Notes: a model not told the origin generated them from the sequence alone. A DNA stretch of 45,660 nucleotides from an uncultured Lachnobacterium sp. (GCA_900543445.1 UQRC01000022.1:1-45660), one strand, 5' to 3'; shown: positions 16,680 through 25,508, numbered from the stretch's first letter. Numbers and translations: made by a program.

Positions 16680-18790
16680 TTACAATTTTCAGAGTTTTTC
16701 TCTCCGATGCCAAGAGGCTGCGTTCGAATGTTGTTGCGATCGTTATCATTATGGGTCTGTCGATCATCCCTGCACTATATGCATGGTTTAACATTATGTC
16801 GAACTGGGATCCGTACGGTCCGTCTGCAACTTCACAGATGAAGGTGGCGGTATGTTCACAGGATGCTGGTGTTGAGCTTGGAAGTCTTTCCCTCAATATT
16901 GGGGATGAGGTAATCACAGGCCTTAAGGAGAATACAACAATCGGCTGGGTATTTTCCGATTCAAAGGAGGATGCTTTAGAAGGGGTTAACAGCGGCGATT
17001 ATTATGCAGCGCTCGTCGTGCCGGATACCTTTACTGCGGATTTCATCAGCTTCCTCGGCGGAGATCCGAAAAATCCGATGATCGGATACTATGAGAACAG
17101 TAAGAAGAATGCGATTGCAACGAAAATTACCGGCAAGGCAAAGACCGCGGTACAGGAGCAGGTCAATCAGAAATTTATCAGTACGCTGACGGAGGTACTG
17201 ACCGAGTCTGGAAAAATCTTGGCAGACAATGATGAAAACGGTGTGGATATTGTTGCATCCACAGCGGCACAGCTTGATGAGATGGACAGCAGTCTGCAGA
17301 CCTATGTGAACATATTAAATACTTTTTCACTTGTGACGGGGTCGGCATCCGATCTGGCAGAGTCGGCACAGTCTTTGCTGATCAACACACAGGGGCTTTT
17401 TGACAGTAGTCAGGATTCCGTTTCCAATATGCAGTCAAGTGTGCTTTCGGGGGCACAGACCGCGGATACTGTTTCCTCGTTGATAAGTATCAGCCTGGAT
17501 TCGGTGGATCAGGATCTGGGACTTCTATCGGATCAGTTAGATACGCTGACGGTAGGCTCAACGTATGATGACATCAAGAATCAGGTGGATAAGACTACGG
17601 CGATAGGAAAAAATGTGATAGCAGTACTTAAGGATCTGTTAAAAGAAGGTGATCAGAAAGTGACTGCGGTCAATAAAAGTTTTGAACAGCTGGACAAGGA
17701 TCTGACAACATTCAAGAAGGATGCCAAGGTGACGGCGCAATCGCTAAAACATCTGAGAAGAACGATTAAGGCGGATATTAAGGAGTGTAGGAATAACATC
17801 CGCTCCATCCGCAATACCTATCAGTATCAGGTGCAACCGGATGTGAGCGCTTCAGTGCTTCGGATGGAGCAGGCGTTAATCCAGACAGGGAAGATGCTCA
17901 ATAATATTGAGAGCAGCTTCGGAACAATCGACCGTGCGCTGGAAGCATACCAGACGACACTTGAGTCGGGTGCGGATGATATTACGGCAACAAAGGATTA
18001 TATTGTCTCTCTGCAAATGGATCTGCGCAAGCTGAGCAAAAGCTTAAAAGCGTTATCCGGGGATGAACAGTACAATGAGATGATGAATCTGCTGAAAAAT
18101 GATCCAACGCTTATGGCAGAGTTTGTAGCTTCTCCGGTATCGCTCAAAACGGAGAAGGTTTATCCGATTGCAACATACGGATCGGCGATGGCTCCATTCT
18201 ATACGGTTCTTGCCATCTGGGTGGGAGCACTCATTCTTGTTGCTTTGATCCATGTGAAGGTGGCTCCGATCGAGAATTTTAAGGTGAGACCGTGGCAGGC
18301 GTTCTTCGGAAGATACATTACGTTTTTCCTGATCGGGCAGGCGCAGACGGCAATCACAGTGCTTGGAGATCTCTTCTATGTTGATATCCAGTGTCCGCAT
18401 CCGTTTTTGTTCTGGCTGGCGGCAGCTGCGAGCAGCTTTGTATTTACGCTTCTGATTTACTCGCTGACGGTTGCGATGGGCAATGTAGGAGAGGCAATTG
18501 CTGTCATTATTATGGTCATACAGGTGGCAGGTGCCGGAGGCACATTCCCAATTGAGGTGCTGCCGGAAGTGTACCAGATGATCTACAAGTATCTGCCTTT
18601 TACTTACTGTATGAATGCGATGCGTGAGTGTGTCGGAGGATTGTATCAGAATGATTACTGGATGGATCTGAGCGCGCTTAGTGTGTATGTTCTGATATCG
18701 CTTTTGGTCGGACTGATCGTGGCAATCCCGCTTCGCAGACTCAACAAAGTGATCGAGCGCAGCAAGGAAAAATCCAAGGTTATGCTTTAA
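16676..18790 (+). CDS. YhgE/Pip family membrane protein, copy 2
   Basis: A 704-aa paralogue of the upstream YhgE protein with the same plan: N-terminal helix ending AWFNIMSNWDPYGP, a long extracytoplasmic coiled-coil region, then from residue ~505 the permease-like helices (APFYTVLAIWVG is identical to copy 1). The two share clear stretches at both ends (GWVFSDSKEDA/GWVFTESKKDA, YSLTVAMGNVGEA/YSLTISFGDIGKA) and diverge in the middle, which suggests a heterodimer of old duplicates. Its ATG overlaps the preceding stop (ATGA), with GGGAGGAAAAGG upstream. No clear terminator follows; the next promoter is at 18841. Confidence 0.88.
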   Translation: MITIFRVFLSDAKRLRSNVVAIVIIMGLSIIPALYAWFNIMSNWDPYGPSATSQMKVAVCSQDAGVELGSLSLNIGDEVITGLKENTTIGWVFSDSKEDALEGVNSGDYYAALVVPDTFTADFISFLGGDPKNPMIGYYENSKKNAIATKITGKAKTAVQEQVNQKFISTLTEVLTESGKILADNDENGVDIVASTAAQLDEMDSSLQTYVNILNTFSLVTGSASDLAESAQSLLINTQGLFDSSQDSVSNMQSSVLSGAQTADTVSSLISISLDSVDQDLGLLSDQLDTLTVGSTYDDIKNQVDKTTAIGKNVIAVLKDLLKEGDQKVTAVNKSFEQLDKDLTTFKKDAKVTAQSLKHLRRTIKADIKECRNNIRSIRNTYQYQVQPDVSASVLRMEQALIQTGKMLNNIESSFGTIDRALEAYQTTLESGADDITATKDYIVSLQMDLRKLSKSLKALSGDEQYNEMMNLLKNDPTLMAEFVASPVSLKTEKVYPIATYGSAMAPFYTVLAIWVGALILVALIHVKVAPIENFKVRPWQAFFGRYITFFLIGQAQTAITVLGDLFYVDIQCPHPFLFWLAAAASSFVFTLLIYSLTVAMGNVGEAIAVIIMVIQVAGAGGTFPIEVLPEVYQMIYKYLPFTYCMNAMRECVGGLYQNDYWMDLSALSVYVLISLLVGLIVAIPLRRLNKVIERSKEKSKVML

Positions 18791-18840
18791 AGGTTATAAA
18801 TACTATAATTTATTTCAATAGTAAAAATTTTTGCAAGCTA

Positions 18841-18869
18841 TAGACAAATGATTTTTATTGTACTAAAAT
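18841..18869 (+). promoter_or_regulatory. Promoter of ilvE
   Basis: TAGACA-N17-TAAAAT, 5 of 6 in each hexamer. Start expected near 18876, giving a leader of about 155 nt. Confidence 0.7.
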
Positions 18870-18891
18870 GATTGCAATTAATAGCCAACCC

Positions 18892-19005
18892 AGTGTTTCA
18901 TAACACTAAGTTATAGATTGCTGGATTCGTAATTTGTGTTAAGTTTTCTCTGAAAACTTAGCATGTAGCATCAGCTATTGCCGGCAGGCAATTTGAATGC
19001 TGATG
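18892..19005 (+). promoter_or_regulatory. Hairpin-rich leader of ilvE
   Basis: Three hairpins lie in order: AGTGTT-TCAT-AACACT (18892-18907); AAGTTTTC-TCT-GAAAACTT (18941-18959, perfect 8 bp); and CATCAGC/GCTGATG (18969-19005) enclosing ATTGCC-GGCA-GGCAAT. A second GTGTT at 18936-18940 could pair with the AACAC of hairpin 1, giving an alternative fold. No hairpin is followed by a T run, and the GGAGG site near 19018 is free, so attenuation by a classical terminator is not supported. I recognise no T-box or other known riboswitch. Confidence 0.45.
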
Positions 19006-19031
19006 TTCCAAAGAAACGGAGGAAAATTAAA

Positions 19032-20057
19032 ATGGAAAAGAAAAATCTTGATTGGGCCAACTTAGGATTTGGCTACATGCAGACAGATTACCGTTACGTA
19101 TCCAATTACAAAGACGGCAAATGGGATGACGGAGCAATTGTTACCGATGCCAATGTTACATTAAACGAGTGTGCCGGAGTATTCCAGTACTCACAGTCCT
19201 GCTTCGAAGGACTTAAGGCTTACACAACAGAGGATGGACATATTGTATGTTTCCGCCCTGACTTAAACGCAGCAAGAATGAAAGATTCCTGTGAGAGACT
19301 TGAGATGCCGGTATTCCCGGAGGATCGTTTCGTAGAGGCAGTGGAGCAGGTTGTTAAGGCAAATGCAGCATGGGTTCCACCTTTTGGATCAGGAGCAACA
19401 CTTTACATTCGTCCATATATGATCGCAACAAATGCAGTCATCGGTGTTAAGCCGGCTGATGAGTATCAGTTCCGTATCTTAGTTACACCTGTAGGACCTT
19501 ACTTCAAGGGTGGCGCTAAGCCAATTACAATCCGTGTATCGGATTTCGACCGTGCAGCACCACACGGAACCGGTCACATTAAGGCTGGTCTGAACTATGC
19601 AATGAGCTTACATGCAATCGTAGATGCACATAAGCAGGGATATGCTGAGAATTTGTATCTGGATCCTGCAACAAGAACTTATGTTGAGGAGACTGGTGGA
19701 GCTAACTTCCTCTTCATTACTAAGGATGGCAAGTTCGTAACACCGAAGTCAGACAGTATCTTACCTTCTATCACAAGAAGATCTCTGATGGTTGTTGCTG
19801 AGAAGTACCTGAATATGCCGGTAGAGCACAGACAGGTGAAATTCTCTGAGGTACCTGATTTCGCAGAGTGTGGTCTCTGCGGTACAGCAGCAGTTATCTC
19901 TCCAATCGGCAAGATTGTTGATCATGGTAAGGAAATCTGCTTCCCAAGTGGAATGGAAGAGATGGGACCATATACCAAGAAGCTTCGCGAGACACTGACT
20001 GGAATTCAGATGGGTGAGATCGAAGGACCTGAGGGATGGGTTCATAAAATTATGTAA
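19032..20057 (+). CDS. ilvE: Branched-chain amino acid aminotransferase
   Basis: A 341-aa class IV PLP aminotransferase that interconverts Leu/Ile/Val and their 2-oxo acids with glutamate/2-oxoglutarate. The PLP lysine is K184 in GHIKAGLNYAMS. YIRPYM, the EETGGANFLF segment and the GTAAVISPIG phosphate-binding loop are all typical. The start ATG 19032 has GGAGGA about 7 nt upstream. Codon use is more biased than in most neighbours, suggesting high expression. It is a single-gene unit with its own promoter, structured leader and strong terminator. Confidence 0.96.
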   Translation: MEKKNLDWANLGFGYMQTDYRYVSNYKDGKWDDGAIVTDANVTLNECAGVFQYSQSCFEGLKAYTTEDGHIVCFRPDLNAARMKDSCERLEMPVFPEDRFVEAVEQVVKANAAWVPPFGSGATLYIRPYMIATNAVIGVKPADEYQFRILVTPVGPYFKGGAKPITIRVSDFDRAAPHGTGHIKAGLNYAMSLHAIVDAHKQGYAENLYLDPATRTYVEETGGANFLFITKDGKFVTPKSDSILPSITRRSLMVVAEKYLNMPVEHRQVKFSEVPDFAECGLCGTAAVISPIGKIVDHGKEICFPSGMEEMGPYTKKLRETLTGIQMGEIEGPEGWVHKIM

Positions 20058-20070
20058 TACAAGAGGAAAA

Positions 20071-20119
20071 AGAAAGTCGTGCATATCCTGCTTGCAGGAA
20101 GATGCGCGACTTTCTTTTT
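20071..20119 (+). terminator. Terminator of ilvE
   Basis: Long stem: AGAAAGTCG pairs with CGACTTTCT, with inner GCAT/ATGC and CCTGC/GCAGG pairs, then TTTT. Confidence 0.9.
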
Positions 20120-20241
20120 AACTCGCAACCCGTATGAGGAAGTAGCGAAATTCATGAGTGGCACTTGGGGCTGCTCTTTTTTTATGTTTAAATATGTGGT
20201 ATGCTATATGCAGTGAAATAAGATACAAAGGAGAAAACATT

Positions 20242-20961
20242 GTGCGAAGTTATAGGGCGCATCGGCGCAAATCATTAAATAAAGCAGAACGAACCATGCA
20301 GATTTATCGTCGTGTTGTAGCAGTTGTTGTTCTGATCGTTGTTCTGGTCGCGGTGTTCAGTCTGTATCAAAGAATGCATAAACGAACCGGACAGACAACC
20401 CTTGCCAATGCCCAGGACATTGTCGCCACGAAATATATTGCAGACCGCCCCGAGCTTGATGTAGAGCTTCTTCCTGTCAATCAATATTCCCGCCCGGGAA
20501 CGGAGCTGACGGAGGTAAAAGGCATTGTTGTTCACTATACGGCCAATCCGGGATCGTCCGCCAGACAGAACCGTGACTATTTTGCGGGACTTGCTGAGTC
20601 ACATGAGACTTCCGCGAGCAGCCACTTTGTGATCGGACTTGAGGGTGAGATTGTACAGTGTATTCCTTGTAATGAGATTTCCTATGCGTCGAATAACCGG
20701 AATAAGGATACGATCTCGATCGAATGCTGTATTGAGGATGAGAGCGGTAAATTTAACGATGCGACGTATCAGTCGCTGATCAAGCTTGTGACATGGCTGA
20801 TGGGACGATATAACCTCGGAACGGACGATGTGATCCGGCATTATGATGTGACTGGTAAGAACTGTCCGAAATATTTCGTTGAGAATCCGGATGCGTGGGA
20901 GCTGTTTAAGACGGATTTAGTGGATTATATCGCAAAATATGGAATTGCAAAAGATGCGTGA
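20242..20961 (+). CDS. Membrane-anchored N-acetylmuramoyl-L-alanine amidase (Amidase_2)
   Basis: A 239-aa protein from GTG 20242, which has AAGGAG 8 nt upstream; the ATG at 20158 lies before that site. A basic N-terminus is followed by one membrane helix (about 24-44) and an extracytoplasmic amidase_2 domain of the T7-lysozyme/PGRP fold. Zinc ligands are visible as H98 (VVHYTANPG), H200 (RHYDVTGKNCP) and C208, with K206 two residues before the Cys as in T7 lysozyme. It should cleave the amide between MurNAc and L-Ala during wall turnover. It has no cell-wall-binding domain. TGGTATGCT near 20199 may be its extended -10. Confidence 0.92.
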   Translation: MRSYRAHRRKSLNKAERTMQIYRRVVAVVVLIVVLVAVFSLYQRMHKRTGQTTLANAQDIVATKYIADRPELDVELLPVNQYSRPGTELTEVKGIVVHYTANPGSSARQNRDYFAGLAESHETSASSHFVIGLEGEIVQCIPCNEISYASNNRNKDTISIECCIEDESGKFNDATYQSLIKLVTWLMGRYNLGTDDVIRHYDVTGKNCPKYFVENPDAWELFKTDLVDYIAKYGIAKDA

Positions 20962-21002
20962 ATCACGTAAAATATAGATATCAATGTTGAAGGAGTCAGT
21001 GC

Positions 21003-22484
21003 TTGGATACCATCTATTTAGAGTTATTGGAGAAGAAAGAAATCCGCAGTAATTTGAGTGCGCTTCGCGCAAAGCTTCGCGAAGGCATTGATGCTGCATA
21101 TGACAGAGAAAGCGTAGAGACATTTGTACAGGAGCATGAGGCGTTTGTTCTTGGGCTTTTAGCAGCAGAGGATGCGAAGACGCGTAAGAACGCAGCACTT
21201 CTGCTTGGAGACTTAAAGTATCAGAATGCGTCGGATGCACTGTATAATGCATTTGTGAAAGAGAATACGCTTTTTGTCCGGAGCGCGTATCTGGACGCAC
21301 TCTCACAGATGGATGTCAGCGGTAAGCTGCCGGAGATCAAGCAGCGTCTTGCAGAACTCTCTACACAGAAAGTGTCAGAGGAGAATCGGAAGCATGCGGA
21401 CGAGGAACTTCGTGCACTTCGCAGGATTGTGATCCGATACGAGGGTATCGCAAAGCATAAATTTGACCGGAAGCAGCAGAAGAATCAGGTGTTGTTATTC
21501 TGCAATAAGAATGGGCGGGAGACGGTGCGCCGTATGACCGGTGGCAGAGTTCATCCGCTTGGTGTCCTGGTGGAGACCGATGATCTGATTCCTTTGATGC
21601 AGGTGCGGACATACAGAGAGATGCTTTTCCCTCTTGGTGGGGGAAAGCTGATCGATTCGGAACCGAAGACGGCTGCGAGTGAAGTGTGTGCTTCGCTGAT
21701 CACTTTATGTGAGAAGTACCATAAGGAAGAGATGCCGTTCTACTTTCGTATTGAGTGTAAGGCACCGATGACGCTTGAGCAGAAGAGCAATTTCACGAAG
21801 CGTATGGGCGCGGAACTGGAGCGCTTGTCGAATGGAAAACTGATCAATTCCACCAGTGATTATGAGGTGGAACTCCGGCTGATCGCGAATCGGGAAGGAC
21901 GCTTTTTCCCATGTGTGAAGTTCTATACACTGAAGGATCACAGATTCCGTTATCGCAAGAATTCGATTTCGGCATCCATTCATCCGTCACAGGCGGCACT
22001 TATGATGGAGCTGGCAGCACCGTATCTGAAGGAAGGCGCGCAGGTGATGGATCCGTTCTGCGGTGTCGGAACGATGCTGATCGAGCGTGATATCCGGGTT
22101 CCGGCGGGGGATATGTACGGAACGGACACGTTTGGTGAGGCAATCGAGAAGGCGCGAGAGAATGCGTCTCTTGCAGGAGAAGAGATTCATTATATCCATA
22201 GAGATTTCTTTGATTTTCATCATGACTATCTGTTTGATGAGATCGTTACGAATATGCCGGTGCGCGGCAAGATGACGAAGGAAGAGTTGGACCGGCTGTA
22301 TGCACGTTTCTTCGACAAGGCAACGGAGATATTGAAGAAAAATGCAGTCATTGTGATGTATACGCAGGAGACTGGCTTTGTAAAGAAGCAGCTTCGTTTA
22401 CATAGGGAGTATATGCTGCTGCAGGAGTATTGCATGCAGGAGAAGACGGGATTTAGTTTGTTGATAATAGGAGTAAGAGGGTAA
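21003..22484 (+). CDS. HEAT-repeat plus SAM-dependent RNA methyltransferase (UPF0020-like)
   Basis: A 493-aa protein starting at TTG 21003, with AAGGAG 8 nt upstream. Residues 1-140 form helical HEAT/ARM-like repeats (for example AAEDAKTRKNAALLLGDL). The middle (about 150-320) resembles the THUMP/N-terminal part of Trm14/RlmL-type enzymes. The C-terminal Rossmann domain has YRKNSISASIHPSQAALM and VMDPFCGVGTMLIE (SAM binding), typical of the UPF0020 family that makes N2-methylguanosine in tRNA or rRNA. The catalytic motif normally written NPP[FY] is NMPV here (TNMPVRGK), like the TNMPFG of Trm14-type proteins. Substrate not assignable. The GGDEF-EAL gene overlaps its stop by 1 nt. Confidence 0.8.
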   Translation: MDTIYLELLEKKEIRSNLSALRAKLREGIDAAYDRESVETFVQEHEAFVLGLLAAEDAKTRKNAALLLGDLKYQNASDALYNAFVKENTLFVRSAYLDALSQMDVSGKLPEIKQRLAELSTQKVSEENRKHADEELRALRRIVIRYEGIAKHKFDRKQQKNQVLLFCNKNGRETVRRMTGGRVHPLGVLVETDDLIPLMQVRTYREMLFPLGGGKLIDSEPKTAASEVCASLITLCEKYHKEEMPFYFRIECKAPMTLEQKSNFTKRMGAELERLSNGKLINSTSDYEVELRLIANREGRFFPCVKFYTLKDHRFRYRKNSISASIHPSQAALMMELAAPYLKEGAQVMDPFCGVGTMLIERDIRVPAGDMYGTDTFGEAIEKARENASLAGEEIHYIHRDFFDFHHDYLFDEIVTNMPVRGKMTKEELDRLYARFFDKATEILKKNAVIVMYTQETGFVKKQLRLHREYMLLQEYCMQEKTGFSLLIIGVRG

Positions 22485-25159
22485 TGGTGAATTCGGGGGC
22501 AACACCTGCACAGGACAATCAATGGGGAGCAATCAAGTATGACAACGGTTTAATTGATTCTGCAATGTTACAGCAACTGCAGGATCAGTTTTGTCACGCC
22601 AATAATCTTTATCTCGTGTGTCTGGGGCGCGAAGAGGGCGTGATCACGAAGGCGTATGGAAGCAGGGAGGAACTTTCTTTTTTGCATTCGCTTGTGGACA
22701 AGCAGGCGTATATGAATCTGATCATGCGTGCGGAACACGACTGGGTGGAGACGATGCTGGAGCAGCAGGTCTCGCAGGCGTGCATTAAGATGTGCAGTAT
22801 CGCAACGCGCATCGAGAAGAAGGTCGAAGTTATCTGGGTTGTGATCGGACTTCTGCGCGATGCAATGCCGGAAGGCATTGAACTTCCGGAATATATGATG
22901 ACGACAACGGAGAAGGGCTTCTATGCATCGGCAGAGTTCCTTGCAAGTTTGTCGACGCAGCTGTTTGAAGTGAAGATCAACCAGATGATCGCGCAGGATG
23001 CGATGAAGAAGAGTCTGGATTCGGAACTTGAGATCAAGCAGCAGCTTGACCGCACGCAGGCGATGGCGGAAGTGATTGGTATGCTCGAGTCGGATGAAGG
23101 ATTTACGGAACTGACGCAGCGTATCTTAAAGGAGACCTGTGAGAGTCTGCAGATTGCCGGAGGATTTTTGATCCGGGAGAATATTGACCGGCGGACAACC
23201 GATATGATCGGCGAGTTTGTCGAACGGAGTGAGGATTCGCTGATCCGGCATTTTCAGCATATCGACAAAGACGAACTGCCCTTTTTTAATGGAAAACCAT
23301 ATATGATTTCCTCCAGCTCCATGATGCCGGAGCCGTTTGAACGATTTTTTAAAGAAAACGGACTGTCAGCAGCCGTGTTTCAGCCGATGGAGGTCAATGA
23401 CAACGGACCTCTGATGTATCTTGGCTTTTTTGAAAAAGGAAATCAACGTGAATGGGAATCGGAAGATATCAAGTTCATCAGTGGAGTGAAGCGTGTTATC
23501 CAGAGTATTCTGATTAAACGAATTGCGAAGAATTCGCTTGCAAGTTCCTACGCATCGCTGGAAGCGATTCTTGAGAATACCGGTTGTGGCATTCTGGTCG
23601 TTGATTACAACACCCGATCAATTTTATATACGAACCAAAAGCTGAAGGATCTCTTCTCGCATACGATCGCAGCGGGGAATCTGGAAGAACTTGTATTTGG
23701 TGAAGAGGAAGAGAAGAAGACACATTATTATGATGAGGTCTATTATGTAGAGGAGGAGCGCTGGCTGGATGTCCACAAGACGGAGATTGACTGGGTGGAC
23801 GGACGCAGAGTCGGACTTTGCACTCTTTACGACATCACGGATAAGAAACTGTACCAGAAGAAGATTGAGAATCAGGCAAACAATGATTTCCTGACAGGTC
23901 TCTATAACCGTATGCGCTGCGAGCAGGATCTCGGGCGTTATATTGCCAAGGCGCAGGCGGTCAACTGTGAGGGCGCGCTTCTTTATATTGATCTGGACGA
24001 TTTCAAACACATTAACGATGGACTTGGTCATCCATACGGAGATGTGTTGCTGAAGGCTATCTCGCACAGTCTGCAGCGCATTGAAGGCATTGAGAAGAGC
24101 TGTTACCGCATGGGCGGTGATGAATTTATCGTCATTATCAGTGAGGCGGTCTATCCACAGATGGAGCGGATCCTTCGCGACATCGATTCCATTTTCAGTA
24201 AGCCATGGTTCTTAAAAGGCGAAGATTACTACTGCACGATGAGTATGGGAATCACCTGTTTCCCGTCGGATGGCAATTCGGTGGATGATCTGATCCGTAA
24301 GGCGGATATGGCGCTCATGACTGCGAAGCGCCGCGGTAAGAACTGTGTGGAGTATTATAACGACAAGGATCAGGCATCGACGTATCGCAGGCTTGATATG
24401 GAGAAGAATATGCGTACGGCGGCGATGAATGCCTGTAAGGAATTTGAAGTATATTATCAGCCAATCGTTGCGGTGCAGGAGGACGGAACGCCTTGCTGCG
24501 GTGCAGAGGCGCTGGTGCGCTGGAATTCAAGTGTGCTTGGCTTTGTCAGTCCGGAGGACTTTATTCCACTTGCAGAATATCTTGGACTGATCAACCCGAT
24601 CGGAGAGTTTGTGTTAGAACAAGCGGCGAAACGATGCAAGTACTGGAATGACATGGGACATCCGAATTATAAGGTCAATGTCAATCTGTCGGTGGTACAG
24701 CTTCTGCAGAATGATATCATCAAGAAGATTAAGAAGGTGTTGGATGAGACCAGAATCAATCCGCGCAATCTGACCCTTGAAGTGACGGAGAGCCTTGCCA
24801 TCAATGATATGGAGCATATGAAGCGGATCTTGAGCGAAATCAAGTCGCTCGGCGTCAAGGTTGCTTTGGACGATTTCGGAACCGGATATTCCTCTCTGAA
24901 TCATATCAGAGAGATGCCAATCGATGTCATCAAGATCGACCGTTGCTTTATCGAGCATCTTGGAGAGGATGATTTCTCGGATGCTTTCGTCAAGATGGTG
25001 AATGAGCTTGCCAATACGATCGGCGTCAAGGTCTGTGTCGAAGGCGTGGAGACGAAGCAGCAGCTGGATGTGGCTTGTGATATGAGAGTCAGCATGATTC
25101 AGGGATACTATTTTGGTAAGCCGATGAAGATTGCGGAATTTGAAGAGAAATATTTGTAA
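22484..25159 (+). CDS. GAF-PAS-GGDEF-EAL c-di-GMP signalling protein
   Basis: An 891-aa soluble protein. The first ~190 residues are of unknown fold. A GAF-like domain (about 195-345) and a PAS-like domain (about 350-460) follow, then GGDEF and EAL domains. The GGDEF active site is intact (RMGGDEF, 544-548), but the allosteric I-site RxxD expected five residues earlier is missing, so product inhibition is unlikely. The EAL domain keeps EAL (675-677), EVTES, DDFGTGYSS (from D796) and EGVE, so phosphodiesterase activity is expected; it may be bifunctional or switched by GAF/PAS input. There are no membrane helices. Its ATG overlaps the stop of the methyltransferase gene (TAATG). Confidence 0.93.
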   Translation: MVNSGATPAQDNQWGAIKYDNGLIDSAMLQQLQDQFCHANNLYLVCLGREEGVITKAYGSREELSFLHSLVDKQAYMNLIMRAEHDWVETMLEQQVSQACIKMCSIATRIEKKVEVIWVVIGLLRDAMPEGIELPEYMMTTTEKGFYASAEFLASLSTQLFEVKINQMIAQDAMKKSLDSELEIKQQLDRTQAMAEVIGMLESDEGFTELTQRILKETCESLQIAGGFLIRENIDRRTTDMIGEFVERSEDSLIRHFQHIDKDELPFFNGKPYMISSSSMMPEPFERFFKENGLSAAVFQPMEVNDNGPLMYLGFFEKGNQREWESEDIKFISGVKRVIQSILIKRIAKNSLASSYASLEAILENTGCGILVVDYNTRSILYTNQKLKDLFSHTIAAGNLEELVFGEEEEKKTHYYDEVYYVEEERWLDVHKTEIDWVDGRRVGLCTLYDITDKKLYQKKIENQANNDFLTGLYNRMRCEQDLGRYIAKAQAVNCEGALLYIDLDDFKHINDGLGHPYGDVLLKAISHSLQRIEGIEKSCYRMGGDEFIVIISEAVYPQMERILRDIDSIFSKPWFLKGEDYYCTMSMGITCFPSDGNSVDDLIRKADMALMTAKRRGKNCVEYYNDKDQASTYRRLDMEKNMRTAAMNACKEFEVYYQPIVAVQEDGTPCCGAEALVRWNSSVLGFVSPEDFIPLAEYLGLINPIGEFVLEQAAKRCKYWNDMGHPNYKVNVNLSVVQLLQNDIIKKIKKVLDETRINPRNLTLEVTESLAINDMEHMKRILSEIKSLGVKVALDDFGTGYSSLNHIREMPIDVIKIDRCFIEHLGEDDFSDAFVKMVNELANTIGVKVCVEGVETKQQLDVACDMRVSMIQGYYFGKPMKIAEFEEKYL

Positions 25160-25211
25160 GTGCCTCAGTTATAAAATCATTTGTATGCTGCACGAAGCAA
25201 AAGGTACGTAG

Positions 25212-25239
25212 AGCCGTCTCATAAGAGGCGGCTTTTTCT
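25212..25239 (+). terminator. Terminator of the GGDEF-EAL gene
   Basis: AGCCGTCTC-ATAA-GAGGCGGCT followed by TTTTCTT (one G-T pair). Confidence 0.85.
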
Positions 25240-25255
25240 TGTATTTCCTTATACC

Positions 25256-25301
25256 AAAAAGAGGCTTAAAAGTCTTGAAAATACTGACTTTTAGCCTCTT
25301 T
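25256..25301 (-). terminator. Minus-strand hairpin terminator
   Basis: Near-perfect inverted repeat AAAGAGGCTtAAAAGTC / GACTTTTAGCCTCTTT with an 11-nt loop. Read on the minus strand it is followed by a T run, so it can end transcription from the minus-strand tRNA. Confidence 0.7.
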
Positions 25302-25302
25302 C

Positions 25303-25331
25303 AAAGAAAAATCCTCGGCGGAATGCCGAGG
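25303..25331 (-). terminator. Minus-strand terminator of tRNA-Leu
   Basis: CCTCGGC-ATTCC-GCCGAGG on the minus strand, followed by ATTTTTCTTT. It lies about 55 nt beyond the 3' end of the minus-strand tRNA-Leu. Confidence 0.75.
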
Positions 25332-25350
25332 TCTTTGTCTAAAGTCTGAA

Positions 25351-25379
25351 GGGATCATCCAAACGGATGATCCCTTTTT
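25351..25379 (+). terminator. Plus-strand terminator hairpin
   Basis: GGGATCATCC-AAAC-GGATGATCCC followed by TTTTT. Its loop and upper stem (TCATCC-AAAC-GGATGA) are the same as in the terminator of the plus-strand tRNA at 25711-25738. No plus-strand gene that would need it is evident between 25240 and 25350. Confidence 0.7.
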
Positions 25380-25384
25380 GTTAA

Positions 25385-25468
25385 TGCAGGAGATGGGACT
25401 TGAACCCACACGATATTGCTACCACAGGCACCTGAAGCCTGCGCGTCTGCCAATTCCGCCACTCCTGC
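25385..25468 (-). tRNA. tRNA-Leu (anticodon CAG)
   Basis: Minus strand. The acceptor GCAGGAG pairs with CTCCTGC, with discriminator A and no encoded CCA. The anticodon stem CAGGC/GCCTG holds the loop TTCAGGT, giving anticodon CAG (reads CUG). The long variable arm with a GCAA loop is typical of a class II leucine tRNA, and the T arm has TGGGTTCAAGTCCCA. It has its own consensus promoter at 25480-25508. Confidence 0.95.
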
Positions 25469-25479
25469 GAACAAATGAT

Positions 25480-25508
25480 ATTGTATCGAATTTTCGTAAA
25501 TATGTCAA
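25480..25508 (-). promoter_or_regulatory. Promoter of tRNA-Leu (CAG)
   Basis: On the minus strand, TTGACA-N17-TACAAT, just upstream of the tRNA. Confidence 0.85.

Noticed and set aside
20158..20241. N-terminal extension of the amidase from ATG 20158.
   Set aside because: It overlaps the likely promoter, and AAGGAG is placed correctly only for GTG 20242.
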